64,000 bases of DNA from Vibrio sp. D404a. Its GTDB lineage: Bacteria > Pseudomonadota > Gammaproteobacteria > Enterobacterales > Vibrionaceae. Where the stretch lies: assembly GCF_030248535.1 (NCBI RefSeq), contig NZ_JAHGAJ010000011.1, positions 62,001 through 126,000 on the forward strand. The letters run 5' to 3'. A program made the position numbers and the translations under genes. Below the pieces are notes generated by a model. That model saw nothing but the letters and a program-made list of their open reading frames with translations, was not told the origin of the DNA and made no database searches. Of the stretch, positions 8,873 through 16,527 are shown piece after piece. Position 1 is the stretch's first letter. Each line of letters begins with the position of its first letter.

Positions 8873-8899
8873 AGCCGAGTCATGTAAAGTGACTCGGCT
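8873..8899 (+). terminator. Intrinsic terminator after LysE-type exporter
   Basis: A perfect 10-bp stem (AGCCGAGTCA / TGACTCGGCT), a 7-base loop, then a T-rich run. Confidence 0.88.
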
Positions 8900-9006
8900 T
8901 TTTTGTTTTTTGTGATTTGCTTTTTCTGCCGTTTTCTCAGCGTTACGTGTTTCAACTACTGTAGTTTTATTGAGTTCACATCAGACCATCTATATCTGAT
9001 AAAATA

Positions 9007-9037
9007 AAATTATCATTAATATAATTTATGATAATTT
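9007..9037. promoter_or_regulatory. AT-rich inverted repeat upstream of VOC gene
   Basis: A perfect 10-bp inverted repeat (AAATTATCAT / ATGATAATTT) with an 11-base spacer. Its half-sites ATTATCA/TGATAAT resemble Fur-box halves but are spaced too far apart for a standard 19-bp box. It lies about 100 bases upstream of the VOC gene and could be an operator. Confidence 0.4.
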
Positions 9038-9133
9038 AAATTAATTAATTTTTCTGACTATACTCTCTTCATCGAAACGAAATACCGAAGCTAGACTTCG
9101 CGAAGCACAGAACAAAACGAATTGGAGAAAGTT

Positions 9134-9625
9134 ATGAAAATGAATCACGTAGGCATCATGGTAGGCGACATGGACCAAGCAGTAGAGTTTTACACTAAAG
9201 CTTTAGGTCTGAGAATCGTGATGAACAACACTAAAGTGATGGAAGAGCGCGAATCAGCAATCGGCCGTATGTGTATTGCTGTGTTTGGCGAAGGCTTCAA
9301 AGGTTTCAACATTGCGCACCTAGTAACTTCAGATGGTATCGGCGTTGAGCTATTCGAAATGAAAGAGCGTCAAGAGCGTCACGAAGTGGACTTCTCTCGT
9401 TTAGGTATCTTCCACTTCTGTGTGCAGCTACCAAAAGAGCAATTTGATTCAGCAATTAAACGTGTAGAAGAGTATGGCGGTAAGGTGCGTATGGACATCA
9501 TGCGTTACCATCCAGAAGACGAGCTAAAACAAGCGCAAATGGTTTACCTAGAAGACCCGTTTGGCAACCTGTTCGAGTTCTACTCACACTCATACGAAGA
9601 CACTTACTCAACTGATTACGAGTAA
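9134..9625 (+). CDS. VOC-superfamily (glyoxalase/dioxygenase fold) protein
   Basis: A 163-residue cytoplasmic protein with the paired beta-alpha-beta-beta-beta units of the vicinal oxygen chelate fold. The first unit begins MNHVGIMVGDMDQAVEFYTKALGL, and the second carries LGIFHFCVQ and ends DPFGNLFEFYSH. Candidate metal ligands are the His near residue 5, the Glu of GVELFE, the His of FHFC and the Glu of NLFEF. The ATG at 9134 is used because GGAG lies 6 bases before it; an upstream TTG is less likely. It stands alone with its own terminator. The substrate is unknown; it is larger than GloA and not an obvious glyoxalase I. Confidence 0.82.
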   Translation: MKMNHVGIMVGDMDQAVEFYTKALGLRIVMNNTKVMEERESAIGRMCIAVFGEGFKGFNIAHLVTSDGIGVELFEMKERQERHEVDFSRLGIFHFCVQLPKEQFDSAIKRVEEYGGKVRMDIMRYHPEDELKQAQMVYLEDPFGNLFEFYSHSYEDTYSTDYE

Positions 9626-9927
9626 TGGTGTGACTACCTTGCATTAGGTAGAAAAACCGAAACATTCCTAAAGAGGATTGGTAGAGATACCAATCCTTTT
9701 TTGTTTTAGTTTGAGAGAGATACGTAAAGCTTGGTGAATTTTGACGTTAGGAAGATAAAACCTTTCATAGATATGACGCCACCCATTAGGGCACATGAAA
9801 ACATTGAGGAACCATACCGGATAGTGGAATTGGTTGAGCAGTATCTATACTTAGCACTGGGTCGCTAGGTTACTAGGTTACTGGTCACCACGACAAACTA
9901 CACCAATAACAACGCATACGGACACAC
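9626..9927. other. Intergenic region VOC gene to RlpA-like gene
   Basis: Apart from the terminator at its left end I see only AT-rich sequence and a presumed promoter for the next gene. No small ORF with a ribosome-binding site stands out. Confidence 0.4.
9674..9697 (+). terminator. Intrinsic terminator after VOC gene
   Basis: A perfect 10-bp stem (AGGATTGGTA / TACCAATCCT) around a GAGA loop, followed by a T-run. Its core is identical to the terminator after the pyrophosphatase gene 1.9 kb downstream. Confidence 0.88.
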
Positions 9928-10380
9928 ATGAAGAGAATCGAATCTCTAACTAGCAAGAAAAAATTCCACCTTATCTTTACCGCGCTTATTCTGACGCTAT
10001 TAGCCGGATGTACCTCGACATCTGCTGTCGGTAGTTCAAAGACTAAAGAGTATGCCAAGTCACATTCACTGACGGGGCAGGCATCTTGGTATGGCAAACA
10101 GTTTCACGGCAAACTCACAGCCAGTGGTGAGACCTACAATATGTATAACTTCACGGCAGCGCACAAAACCTTGCCTTTTGGCACTGTTGTCAGGGTAACG
10201 AACACGGCGAACAACAAATCCGTCGATGTGAAAATCAACGATAGAGGCCCTTACGTATCAGGAAGAGTGATCGACCTTTCTTATAAGTCTTTTGCACAAA
10301 TAGGTAATACGACCAAAGGAACGGTACCTGTTAAAATTGAGATTATTGACGACAGTAATACCTTTAGATACAAACATTAA
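9928..10380 (+). CDS. RlpA-like lipoprotein (double-psi beta-barrel)
   Basis: A 150-residue protein with a lipoprotein signal ending in LLAGC (Cys at about residue 28), so it should be lipid-anchored. The remainder is a single RlpA-type double-psi beta-barrel: LTGQASWYGKQFHGKLTASGE, then FTAAHKTLPFGT and VKINDRGPYVSGRVIDLS. These hold the conserved His and Asp residues used by RlpA lytic transglycosylases on denuded peptidoglycan. There is no SPOR domain, so unlike full-length RlpA it would lack that route to the septum. It stands apart from the usual rlpA-dacA-mrdB cluster and is likely a short paralogue. The ribosome-binding site is weak. Confidence 0.85.
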   Translation: MKRIESLTSKKKFHLIFTALILTLLAGCTSTSAVGSSKTKEYAKSHSLTGQASWYGKQFHGKLTASGETYNMYNFTAAHKTLPFGTVVRVTNTANNKSVDVKINDRGPYVSGRVIDLSYKSFAQIGNTTKGTVPVKIEIIDDSNTFRYKH

Positions 10381-10514
10381 CGCGAGTTTGCTGAAAGAGG
10401 CGGGAATTACATTTCGTAACTTACTGAAGTAATTATGAAATATAGCTGAAACGGTTTTGAAATTTTTGATGACTAATTTATAGGATTCAAAAGCACTCAA
10501 ATAAGGAAATACCC

Positions 10515-11528
10515 GTGAAGTTTACACCTGTCGTTGCCGCCATCATCATGTCTTTCAGCTCAGCCAGTTATGCATTCAGCCTTCAACAGTCTGCGAATGA
10601 CAATACAGAAGACCTAGTATGGACGGGGCACCTTAGCCCAGACAGCGACACGGTGATGTCTGCAATGTTAGCGGCTCATATCTATGGTGGTACCGCGACG
10701 GTGCCAGAGGCGATTAATCCAGAATCTACGTTTATCTTGAACTACTGTAATGCTGAATCCCCACGTATTGAGACAGATTACTCTTCATACCGTGTCGGGC
10801 TGGTGGACTTTAACCAAGTGACTCAACTCGCGCCGACCATCGACCAATCATCGATAGTGGCAGTGGTTGATCACCATGCGATTGGTGGTTCACCGATTAA
10901 TACCCCACAAATTGTTGAGATGGATATTCGAGGTTGGGGTTCGGCTGCGACGATTCTGGCGGACAACGCTGAAAAGCTGGATGTAACCTTGCCTCAGCAC
11001 CTTGCTTGTGTCGGTTTAGGCGCGATCCTTTCTGATACAGTGGTGTTCCAATCAGCCACTACCACTGAACATGATCGTGAATACGCAGAGAAGCTCGCGA
11101 AAATTGCAGGCGTTTCAGATATTCAAGATTTCGGCCAACACATGCTCATAGCTAAATCGGATTTGAGCCACTTATCTTCAGAGACAATTCTGACACTGGA
11201 CTACAAGAACTTTAACTACGGCGGAAAACAGGTAGGCATCGGTGTCGCGGAAACGCTAACTGCGCAGCAACTGATCGATCGTAAAGATGAATTACTCGCC
11301 GCGATGAAGGCTTACAAGCAAGAAAATGGCTTAGATCACCTGTTCTTCTCAATCACAGACACTAAGAATAAAGAAGCAAACCTGCTGTGGGTGGATGAAA
11401 GCGACTATCAAGTGATTAAATCGGCGTTCAACGCTGAACCAACAAGTGACATGCTAACCCTAGAAGGTGTCACTTCACGCAAACGTCAAATCGGCCCAGC
11501 AGTCCAGCAAGCGATTGAGAGTTTGTAA
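10515..11528 (+). CDS. Exported family II (DHH) manganese-dependent inorganic pyrophosphatase-like protein
   Basis: A 337-residue protein that starts at GTG (AAGGAA seven bases upstream) with a Sec-type signal peptide ending SSASYA (residue 20). The mature part is a family II pyrophosphatase: GHLSPDSDTV (H39, D43, D45), LVDFN (D98), VVDHHAIGG (D119-H121), SDTVVFQSATTTEHD in the middle and SRKRQIGPAV near the C-terminus, matching both the DHH and DHHA2 domains. Cytoplasmic family members hydrolyse pyrophosphate with Mn2+. All metal-ligand motifs look intact, so the enzyme should be active, but the signal peptide places it in the periplasm. Its in vivo substrate there is open. Confidence 0.85.
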   Translation: MKFTPVVAAIIMSFSSASYAFSLQQSANDNTEDLVWTGHLSPDSDTVMSAMLAAHIYGGTATVPEAINPESTFILNYCNAESPRIETDYSSYRVGLVDFNQVTQLAPTIDQSSIVAVVDHHAIGGSPINTPQIVEMDIRGWGSAATILADNAEKLDVTLPQHLACVGLGAILSDTVVFQSATTTEHDREYAEKLAKIAGVSDIQDFGQHMLIAKSDLSHLSSETILTLDYKNFNYGGKQVGIGVAETLTAQQLIDRKDELLAAMKAYKQENGLDHLFFSITDTKNKEANLLWVDESDYQVIKSAFNAEPTSDMLTLEGVTSRKRQIGPAVQQAIESL

Positions 11529-11562
11529 TTGGTATAAGCCGGTACTGTATAAGTAAGTGCTG

Positions 11563-11592
11563 AAAGGGATTGGTAGAGATACCAATCCCTTT
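11563..11592 (+). terminator. Intrinsic terminator after pyrophosphatase gene
   Basis: A 13-bp stem (AAAGGGATTGGTA and its complement) around a GAGA loop, ending in T-rich sequence. It shares a 22-base identical core with the terminator at 9675-9696. Confidence 0.88.
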
Positions 11593-11646
11593 TCGTTTAG
11601 CTGCTTAGAGTAAATTGGAACAACTCAGAGTGAAGAAAAACGAATT

Positions 11647-12636
11647 TTAATCCCGTTTGTTGACTGAAAAAGCAGGTGGATATCCAAAGGCTTTTTTGTA
11701 GGCATTGGTGAAGTTAGAAGGGTGGCGGTAACCAGCATAGTAAGCGACCTCGGTGATCGAAGCTAAACCTTGTTCTAGATGCTTGCGAGCGACTTCCAAA
11801 CGACGACGTCTGATGTAGCTTTTGATGCTACAGCCGATCACCTCTTTGAATTTTCGTCTAAGGTTGGATTCACTGGTGGTCGCGTATTCCGCCAGAGCCT
11901 TCACGGAGAGCTCGGAATCCAGATTGTCTTCAATGTAGTTAATTAACCCATCAATTGAGCTTTTCGCACTGTCTGTTGTCGCTTGTTGAAGCTGCAGTGT
12001 TATTGGCTCAACGGGGCGATCACTGTTGGTTAGCTGTTCGAACACCTCCAATATAAGGCTTTGAGTTAGCGCTTCTAACTTAATCTTCTTGAAGGTGTCA
12101 TGACCGTTATGCAGCTGAATGATCTTGTTTATTAGCTCACGTAAGTTGTCGTTGGAGTGCAAGTCAAAATTGGCTAAATGTTGTGAAATGAAATCGTCAA
12201 CTCGGCTACCTGCCTCTATGCGTTCTTGAATCCACTCTTGTGGAATAAGCACTTTTAGCTTAGAAACCTTGTTGCCTTTTTGGACAGTCCGTCTGAACGT
12301 TGCTGGCTTTGCAAGGTTCACCATCAAGCCCTGGTAGCCATGGTTAGAGTCCATTACAAAGTTCGAATCGTCGTAGCTAAAATCGAGCTTTCCTTCCGTT
12401 AAAATGATGAAAATTAGAGCCTTACGCGCCGTTGAAATAACTTGGTGGTCCTTGAGCTCGGTTGTTGTTCCCCAATGGAGTGAGAAACTTTCTTTTACCT
12501 TACAAGTTTCCACATTGCCTTCGATAAGTGGATCGGTTTCGGTAAGCTGTTCAGAGACCATTTTATGTTTCTCGTCACTCTCTACCCAGCGAACGAGGGC
12601 ACTCTTTCTAAACGATGAAGATATTCGACTATTCAT
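11647..12636 (-). CDS. AraC-family regulator, probable siderophore-receptor activator
   Basis: A 329-residue protein. The C-terminal 100 residues carry the two AraC helix-turn-helices (SVKALAEYATTSESNLRRKFKEVIG; SITEVAYYAGYRHPSNFTNAYKKAFGYPP). The N-terminal part is a ligand-sensing domain without an obvious cupin motif. A GGAG site precedes the ATG. It is divergent from the exported esterase and TonB-dependent receptor, the layout of AraC-type siderophore regulators such as FetR or the regulator next to VctA in other vibrios. I infer that it activates the receptor genes when its ferric siderophore is present. Confidence 0.85.
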   Translation of the reverse strand: MNSRISSSFRKSALVRWVESDEKHKMVSEQLTETDPLIEGNVETCKVKESFSLHWGTTTELKDHQVISTARKALIFIILTEGKLDFSYDDSNFVMDSNHGYQGLMVNLAKPATFRRTVQKGNKVSKLKVLIPQEWIQERIEAGSRVDDFISQHLANFDLHSNDNLRELINKIIQLHNGHDTFKKIKLEALTQSLILEVFEQLTNSDRPVEPITLQLQQATTDSAKSSIDGLINYIEDNLDSELSVKALAEYATTSESNLRRKFKEVIGCSIKSYIRRRRLEVARKHLEQGLASITEVAYYAGYRHPSNFTNAYKKAFGYPPAFSVNKRD

Positions 12637-12714
12637 AAGCTCCTGCCAATTTTCATAACAATCCAGTTACTTTGGATAACTCAATCTGCTGTTACCGAAG
12701 GAAAAAGAAAATTA

Positions 12715-12740
12715 CCATAAATGATAATTAATATCATTAA
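12715..12740. promoter_or_regulatory. Candidate Fur box between AraC gene and esterase gene
   Basis: A 6-5-6 palindrome (ATGATA-N5-TATCAT) at 12721-12737. By eye it matches about 14 of 19 positions of the Fur consensus. It sits directly before the preferred esterase start, and the unpreferred upstream ATG falls inside it. This fits iron repression of the esterase-receptor operon and possibly of araC. Confidence 0.6.
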
Positions 12741-12756
12741 CAGCAATTGGTTTATC

Positions 12757-14349
12757 ATGAAATGGATTCTTCTCGTAACGGCTTTGTTCACTCAAATCAC
12801 GGGTGTTCAAGCAATGATCGTTAAAGCAAACACGCCACAGCATATTGAGCTGAATACACAAAACAGTACCTTTTTAAAGGTTGATGAACCTGGGTATTAC
12901 CGAGGCTATATCCGTAGCGAAGGCTATATTGAACAGGTTATCGCCTTTAACTCCTCGGGCGACCCAATCAAGAAGTTGCTCAATCATAGCTCTCGTGAGA
13001 CGGAGATTTTCTGGTACGTAGACCAAGCGGATACTTACAAAATTGAAGTCGATGTTGCCGAGCAGCAGTTATCAAAGATTGAAATGCAGCTCAACCCAGT
13101 GCCGTTGAAGAAAGATCAATATGTGTCTCCCAAGCTACCTATGCTCAGCCCAACGCTGTCACAAGCCGCTGCCGATATTGAGGGTGGTGTAAAAGATGCG
13201 GAAAAAAAGTTCTGGCAAATCATTGAGTCTCAGGGCGCACCATTAGTTGAGTACCAACCTAACGACAAAGCGATCATCACTTTCTTGTTTCGAGGCGATG
13301 TTAACAATGTTCGTCTACTAGGCGCGCCCTATGGAGGGCATGCGCAGCTCAGCCACATTCAAGGCAGTGACATTTGGTTTCACTCCTTTGAAGTACCGGA
13401 TAGTGCGCGTCTCTCTTACCGAATTGCGCCCAATGTTCCGCAATTAAAACAAGATGTTAATCGCGAACAAAGAAAGGCGGTACTTGCAACAGCGGCGCCG
13501 GATCCACTGAATCTTCTTCCTACTTTTGGCGCAGATACTGGCGTATTTGGGTCTGCTTCTACACTGACTCTTAATCGTGCCTCAAGCGATAGCGTGACGA
13601 CTGAGCAAGACAACCCGAAAGGTCAGGTAACTGATATTAGTTACCGTGAAACGGCAGGCGGTGATGCAAGAAAGCTCAGGCTCTATGAACCGAGTGGAAG
13701 CTATTCATTAAACAAGGCATCACCGCTTCTGGTTCTGTTTGATGGTGAAGCGTATCTCGACAAAGTGCCAACCCCAATAGTGATGGATAACCTAATCGCG
13801 AGTAAGGCGATCCCACCAATGCGGGTGTTGTTTGTAAACCCGATTAGACCAAGCTTTCGTGCCAAAGAGTTAACGCCGAATAAAGCATTCGCCAACATGC
13901 TTGCCGATGAGCTGATGCCTTGGTTGTGTCGTGAGCGCTCTATCTGCCCGAGTGCAGAAAATACCGTGATCTCAGGCTCTAGCTTTGGTGGGCTCGCTGC
14001 GATGTTCATTGCTTTGCAGCACCCAGAACGCTTTGGAAAAGTATTGAGCCAGTCAGGTTCATTTTGGTGGAAGCCACGCAACGCAAAGGATCAGGCAAAT
14101 CAAGAACACAGCTGGATGAGTGAGCTTGTTGAATCAAGCACCAAAAAGAACATTCAAATATACCTCAATGCTGGCGTGTTTGAGACAGAGCCAGTCAACG
14201 CAAGTATCTATCAAACCAATCAAAAACTATTTACCACTCTAAAAGAAAAAGGGTATCCGGTTACGTTCAAAAGTGTCGCCAGTGGCCATGACTACTACAG
14301 TTGGCGCGTCTTGCTTGCGGACGGATTAACCACTCTGTTCAAAGATTAA
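12757..14349 (+). CDS. Exported Fes-type ferric-enterobactin (catechol siderophore) esterase
   Basis: A 530-residue protein. The ATG at 12757 gives a clean signal peptide (MKWILLVTALFTQITGVQA), whereas the codon 12 residues earlier lies inside the Fur-like palindrome. After an N-terminal beta-rich region, residues about 150-240 resemble the Fes N-terminal domain (ITFLFRGDVNNVRLLG...FEVPDSARLSYRI). An esterase-D-like alpha/beta hydrolase follows, with GSSFGG around Ser409 and a late SGHDYYSW holding the catalytic His. It should hydrolyse the trilactone backbone of enterobactin-like siderophores. Export to the periplasm, as in IroE, distinguishes it from cytoplasmic Fes. It is cotranscribed with the receptor 42 bases downstream. 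Confidence 0.85.
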   Translation: MKWILLVTALFTQITGVQAMIVKANTPQHIELNTQNSTFLKVDEPGYYRGYIRSEGYIEQVIAFNSSGDPIKKLLNHSSRETEIFWYVDQADTYKIEVDVAEQQLSKIEMQLNPVPLKKDQYVSPKLPMLSPTLSQAAADIEGGVKDAEKKFWQIIESQGAPLVEYQPNDKAIITFLFRGDVNNVRLLGAPYGGHAQLSHIQGSDIWFHSFEVPDSARLSYRIAPNVPQLKQDVNREQRKAVLATAAPDPLNLLPTFGADTGVFGSASTLTLNRASSDSVTTEQDNPKGQVTDISYRETAGGDARKLRLYEPSGSYSLNKASPLLVLFDGEAYLDKVPTPIVMDNLIASKAIPPMRVLFVNPIRPSFRAKELTPNKAFANMLADELMPWLCRERSICPSAENTVISGSSFGGLAAMFIALQHPERFGKVLSQSGSFWWKPRNAKDQANQEHSWMSELVESSTKKNIQIYLNAGVFETEPVNASIYQTNQKLFTTLKEKGYPVTFKSVASGHDYYSWRVLLADGLTTLFKD

Positions 14350-14369
14350 CCCCCCTGTTTAAAGATTAA
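14335..14369 (+). repeat. 20-bp-period tandem duplication over the esterase stop codon
   Basis: CTGTTCAAAGATTAA (14335-14349, containing the stop codon) is repeated as CTGTTTAAAGATTAA (14355-14369) with one mismatch, separated by five C. It looks like a local slippage duplication that left the original stop intact. Confidence 0.8.
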
Positions 14370-14391
14370 TGACCAAGGAAATCCCCAAGAA

Positions 14392-16383
14392 ATGGAACAC
14401 ATGAAAACGATTAGAACGAAAAAGCATGCATTAGCATTGGCCGTTACATTGGCGGCTACAACCTCGTTATCTGCAGTGGCGAGTGAAGCGAGCAACCCTA
14501 CTGAAACTATGGTGGTGACGGCGAACCAGTACGAAACCGCGATAAAAAATGCGCCGGCATCAATATCGGTAATTACCCGTGAGGAGATCGATAAACTGCC
14601 AGCCACTGATATTTCAACGGCACTTGAGAGTGTGGCCGGCGTACACGTTGCAAGAACAACAGGTGCAGAGCCAAGAATCATCATTCGTGGTCTGCAGAAC
14701 CAAAATTCAGCCAACGGAAATTACACACTGTTTTTGATTAACGGTCGTCGTATCAGTTCAAGTGAAACCGTGATTCGTGGAGCATCATTTGATTTGTCGA
14801 GCATTCCAATGAGTGCCATTGAGCAAATTGAAGTGGTTCGTGGGCCTATGTCATCGCTGTATGGCAGTGAGGCGATTGGTGGTGTCGTGAACGTGATTCT
14901 TAAGCAAGCTTCAACAGAGACGAAGGTTTCGGGTAGCTTGACCTACAGCATGCCTGAGGATAATAAGGCGAACGCACTACTGTCTGATGCCGACGGCGAG
15001 CTGAAAAGCGGTAATGTGTTTGTGAGCGGCTCTATCATTCCAGATGTGCTGACGTACACAGCAACTGTCGATGTGAGTGAGCGTAATGCGTGGTTCCCGG
15101 AAGATGCGGGTGCGAGCTTCTCTCCACAGACAGAGCAGAAGCGTAACGTATTTCGTGGCTCTCTGAACTGGTTTGTTACAGATCGAGACGACATCTATCT
15201 TGATGTGTCGTACTCAAAAGATGATCGAGTTGAGAACAGCTACTTTAGTGATTTCAATATGCTCGCGACCAGTTACTACGACGGCAAGAAACTAACGAGT
15301 ACACTTGGTCATACGCGCAGTTGGGATTGGGGTGAATCGGACACGAGTTACTTCTACGAGACCGCCGAAGTGCATGAAAACAACTTCCACCCAATGGTGG
15401 ATGAAGCAGAGCTTAGCCAAGATAATCACACTGTTGATGCCAAGTTTGTGGTCGACCAATTTGAAAGCCAGATCCTATCATTCGGCGGCCAAGTCTCTTA
15501 TACCAGTGTGGAAAATGAGCGTGATTACTCAAGCTCCCGCTCGGTAACGCAGAGTGCTGTTTACGTTCAAGATGAGTACTTTGTGACGGATGATTTTGCG
15601 GCAACACTGAGTGGTCGTCTTACACATAATAACCAGTTTGGTAACGATTTTAGCCCACGCGTCTACTTTGTTTATAACGGTATCGACAATGTAACCTTCA
15701 AGGGTGGATACGGTGAAGGCTTTAAGTCACCAACGCTTTTCCAATCGTCTGAGGACTTCTCATTAGTCAGCTGTGGCGGTCGATGCACACTGATAGGCAA
15801 CCCAGATCTGAAACCACAAACCTCCAAGACTTACGAGTTCTCTGCGATGTACTCGGGGGCCGATGGTTATGTGCAAGCGACAGGCTTTTTCAATGATGTT
15901 AAAAACCTGATTGATCGTGACTTAACACCGTACTTCAATGGAACCTCGACCATTATTCAATATGAGAACGTCGATAAAGTTGAGACTAAAGGTGTTGAGC
16001 TAGAGGGCAGTTATGAGTTTTCAGCAAGTTGGTCATTGACTGCCAACGCAACCTATACCGATGCAGTAAACAAAGTAGACGATGAAGATATTGCTTACAC
16101 ACCAGAATGGTTAGCCAATGCAAATATCAACTGGTTTGCAACGCGTGATTTAGCCTTCTTTACGGGCCTGAACTATACCGGTAAGCAAAAAGACGGGAAT
16201 GATGAAGAGCTGGATGCATACTCTATCGTATCGCTTGGCGGTTCATATGCGTTTAACGAAAACTTCAAGCTGCGTGCTGGTGTGACAAACTTGACGGATG
16301 AGCGATTAGACCAATCAACGCAGGTGTATGAAGAGACAGAAGTGGGTCGCACCTATTATGTGAAAGTGGATTTCGATTTCTAA
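14392..16383 (+). CDS. TonB-dependent catechol-siderophore receptor (IrgA/VctA/FepA-like)
   Basis: A 663-residue outer-membrane receptor. A signal peptide ends near SAVASEA. The TonB box region (ETMVVTANQYE) is followed by the plug domain (ITREEIDKLPATDISTALESVAGV; IIIRGLQNQNSANGNYTLFLINGRR; IEQIEVVRGPMSSLYGSEAIGGVVNVI). The 22-strand barrel closes with GRTYYVKVDFDF, a terminal Phe. It imports ferric siderophore with energy from TonB-ExbBD. It is downstream of the esterase in one operon. AAGGAA lies 11 bases before the first ATG; an ATG three codons later is an alternative start. Among vibrios it most resembles the IrgA/VctA group. No periplasmic or ABC component is in the window. Confidence 0.92.
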   Translation: MEHMKTIRTKKHALALAVTLAATTSLSAVASEASNPTETMVVTANQYETAIKNAPASISVITREEIDKLPATDISTALESVAGVHVARTTGAEPRIIIRGLQNQNSANGNYTLFLINGRRISSSETVIRGASFDLSSIPMSAIEQIEVVRGPMSSLYGSEAIGGVVNVILKQASTETKVSGSLTYSMPEDNKANALLSDADGELKSGNVFVSGSIIPDVLTYTATVDVSERNAWFPEDAGASFSPQTEQKRNVFRGSLNWFVTDRDDIYLDVSYSKDDRVENSYFSDFNMLATSYYDGKKLTSTLGHTRSWDWGESDTSYFYETAEVHENNFHPMVDEAELSQDNHTVDAKFVVDQFESQILSFGGQVSYTSVENERDYSSSRSVTQSAVYVQDEYFVTDDFAATLSGRLTHNNQFGNDFSPRVYFVYNGIDNVTFKGGYGEGFKSPTLFQSSEDFSLVSCGGRCTLIGNPDLKPQTSKTYEFSAMYSGADGYVQATGFFNDVKNLIDRDLTPYFNGTSTIIQYENVDKVETKGVELEGSYEFSASWSLTANATYTDAVNKVDDEDIAYTPEWLANANINWFATRDLAFFTGLNYTGKQKDGNDEELDAYSIVSLGGSYAFNENFKLRAGVTNLTDERLDQSTQVYEETEVGRTYYVKVDFDF

Positions 16384-16399
16384 CCATTCACTCAAACAA

Positions 16400-16425
16400 A
16401 AATGGAACGCATGAGCGTTCCATTT
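16400..16425 (+). terminator. Intrinsic terminator after TonB-dependent receptor
   Basis: A perfect 11-bp stem (AAATGGAACGC / GCGTTCCATTT) with an ATGA loop, continuing into a run of T. Confidence 0.9.
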
Positions 16426-16527
16426 TTTTAAGCCAATTATCCTCAAGAGCAACATCTATGACACTTGCTCGCTTGGCCATCCCCATATCAGTTCGTATGC
16501 GAAAGGGCCATAGCGGCTGAGCGCAAA

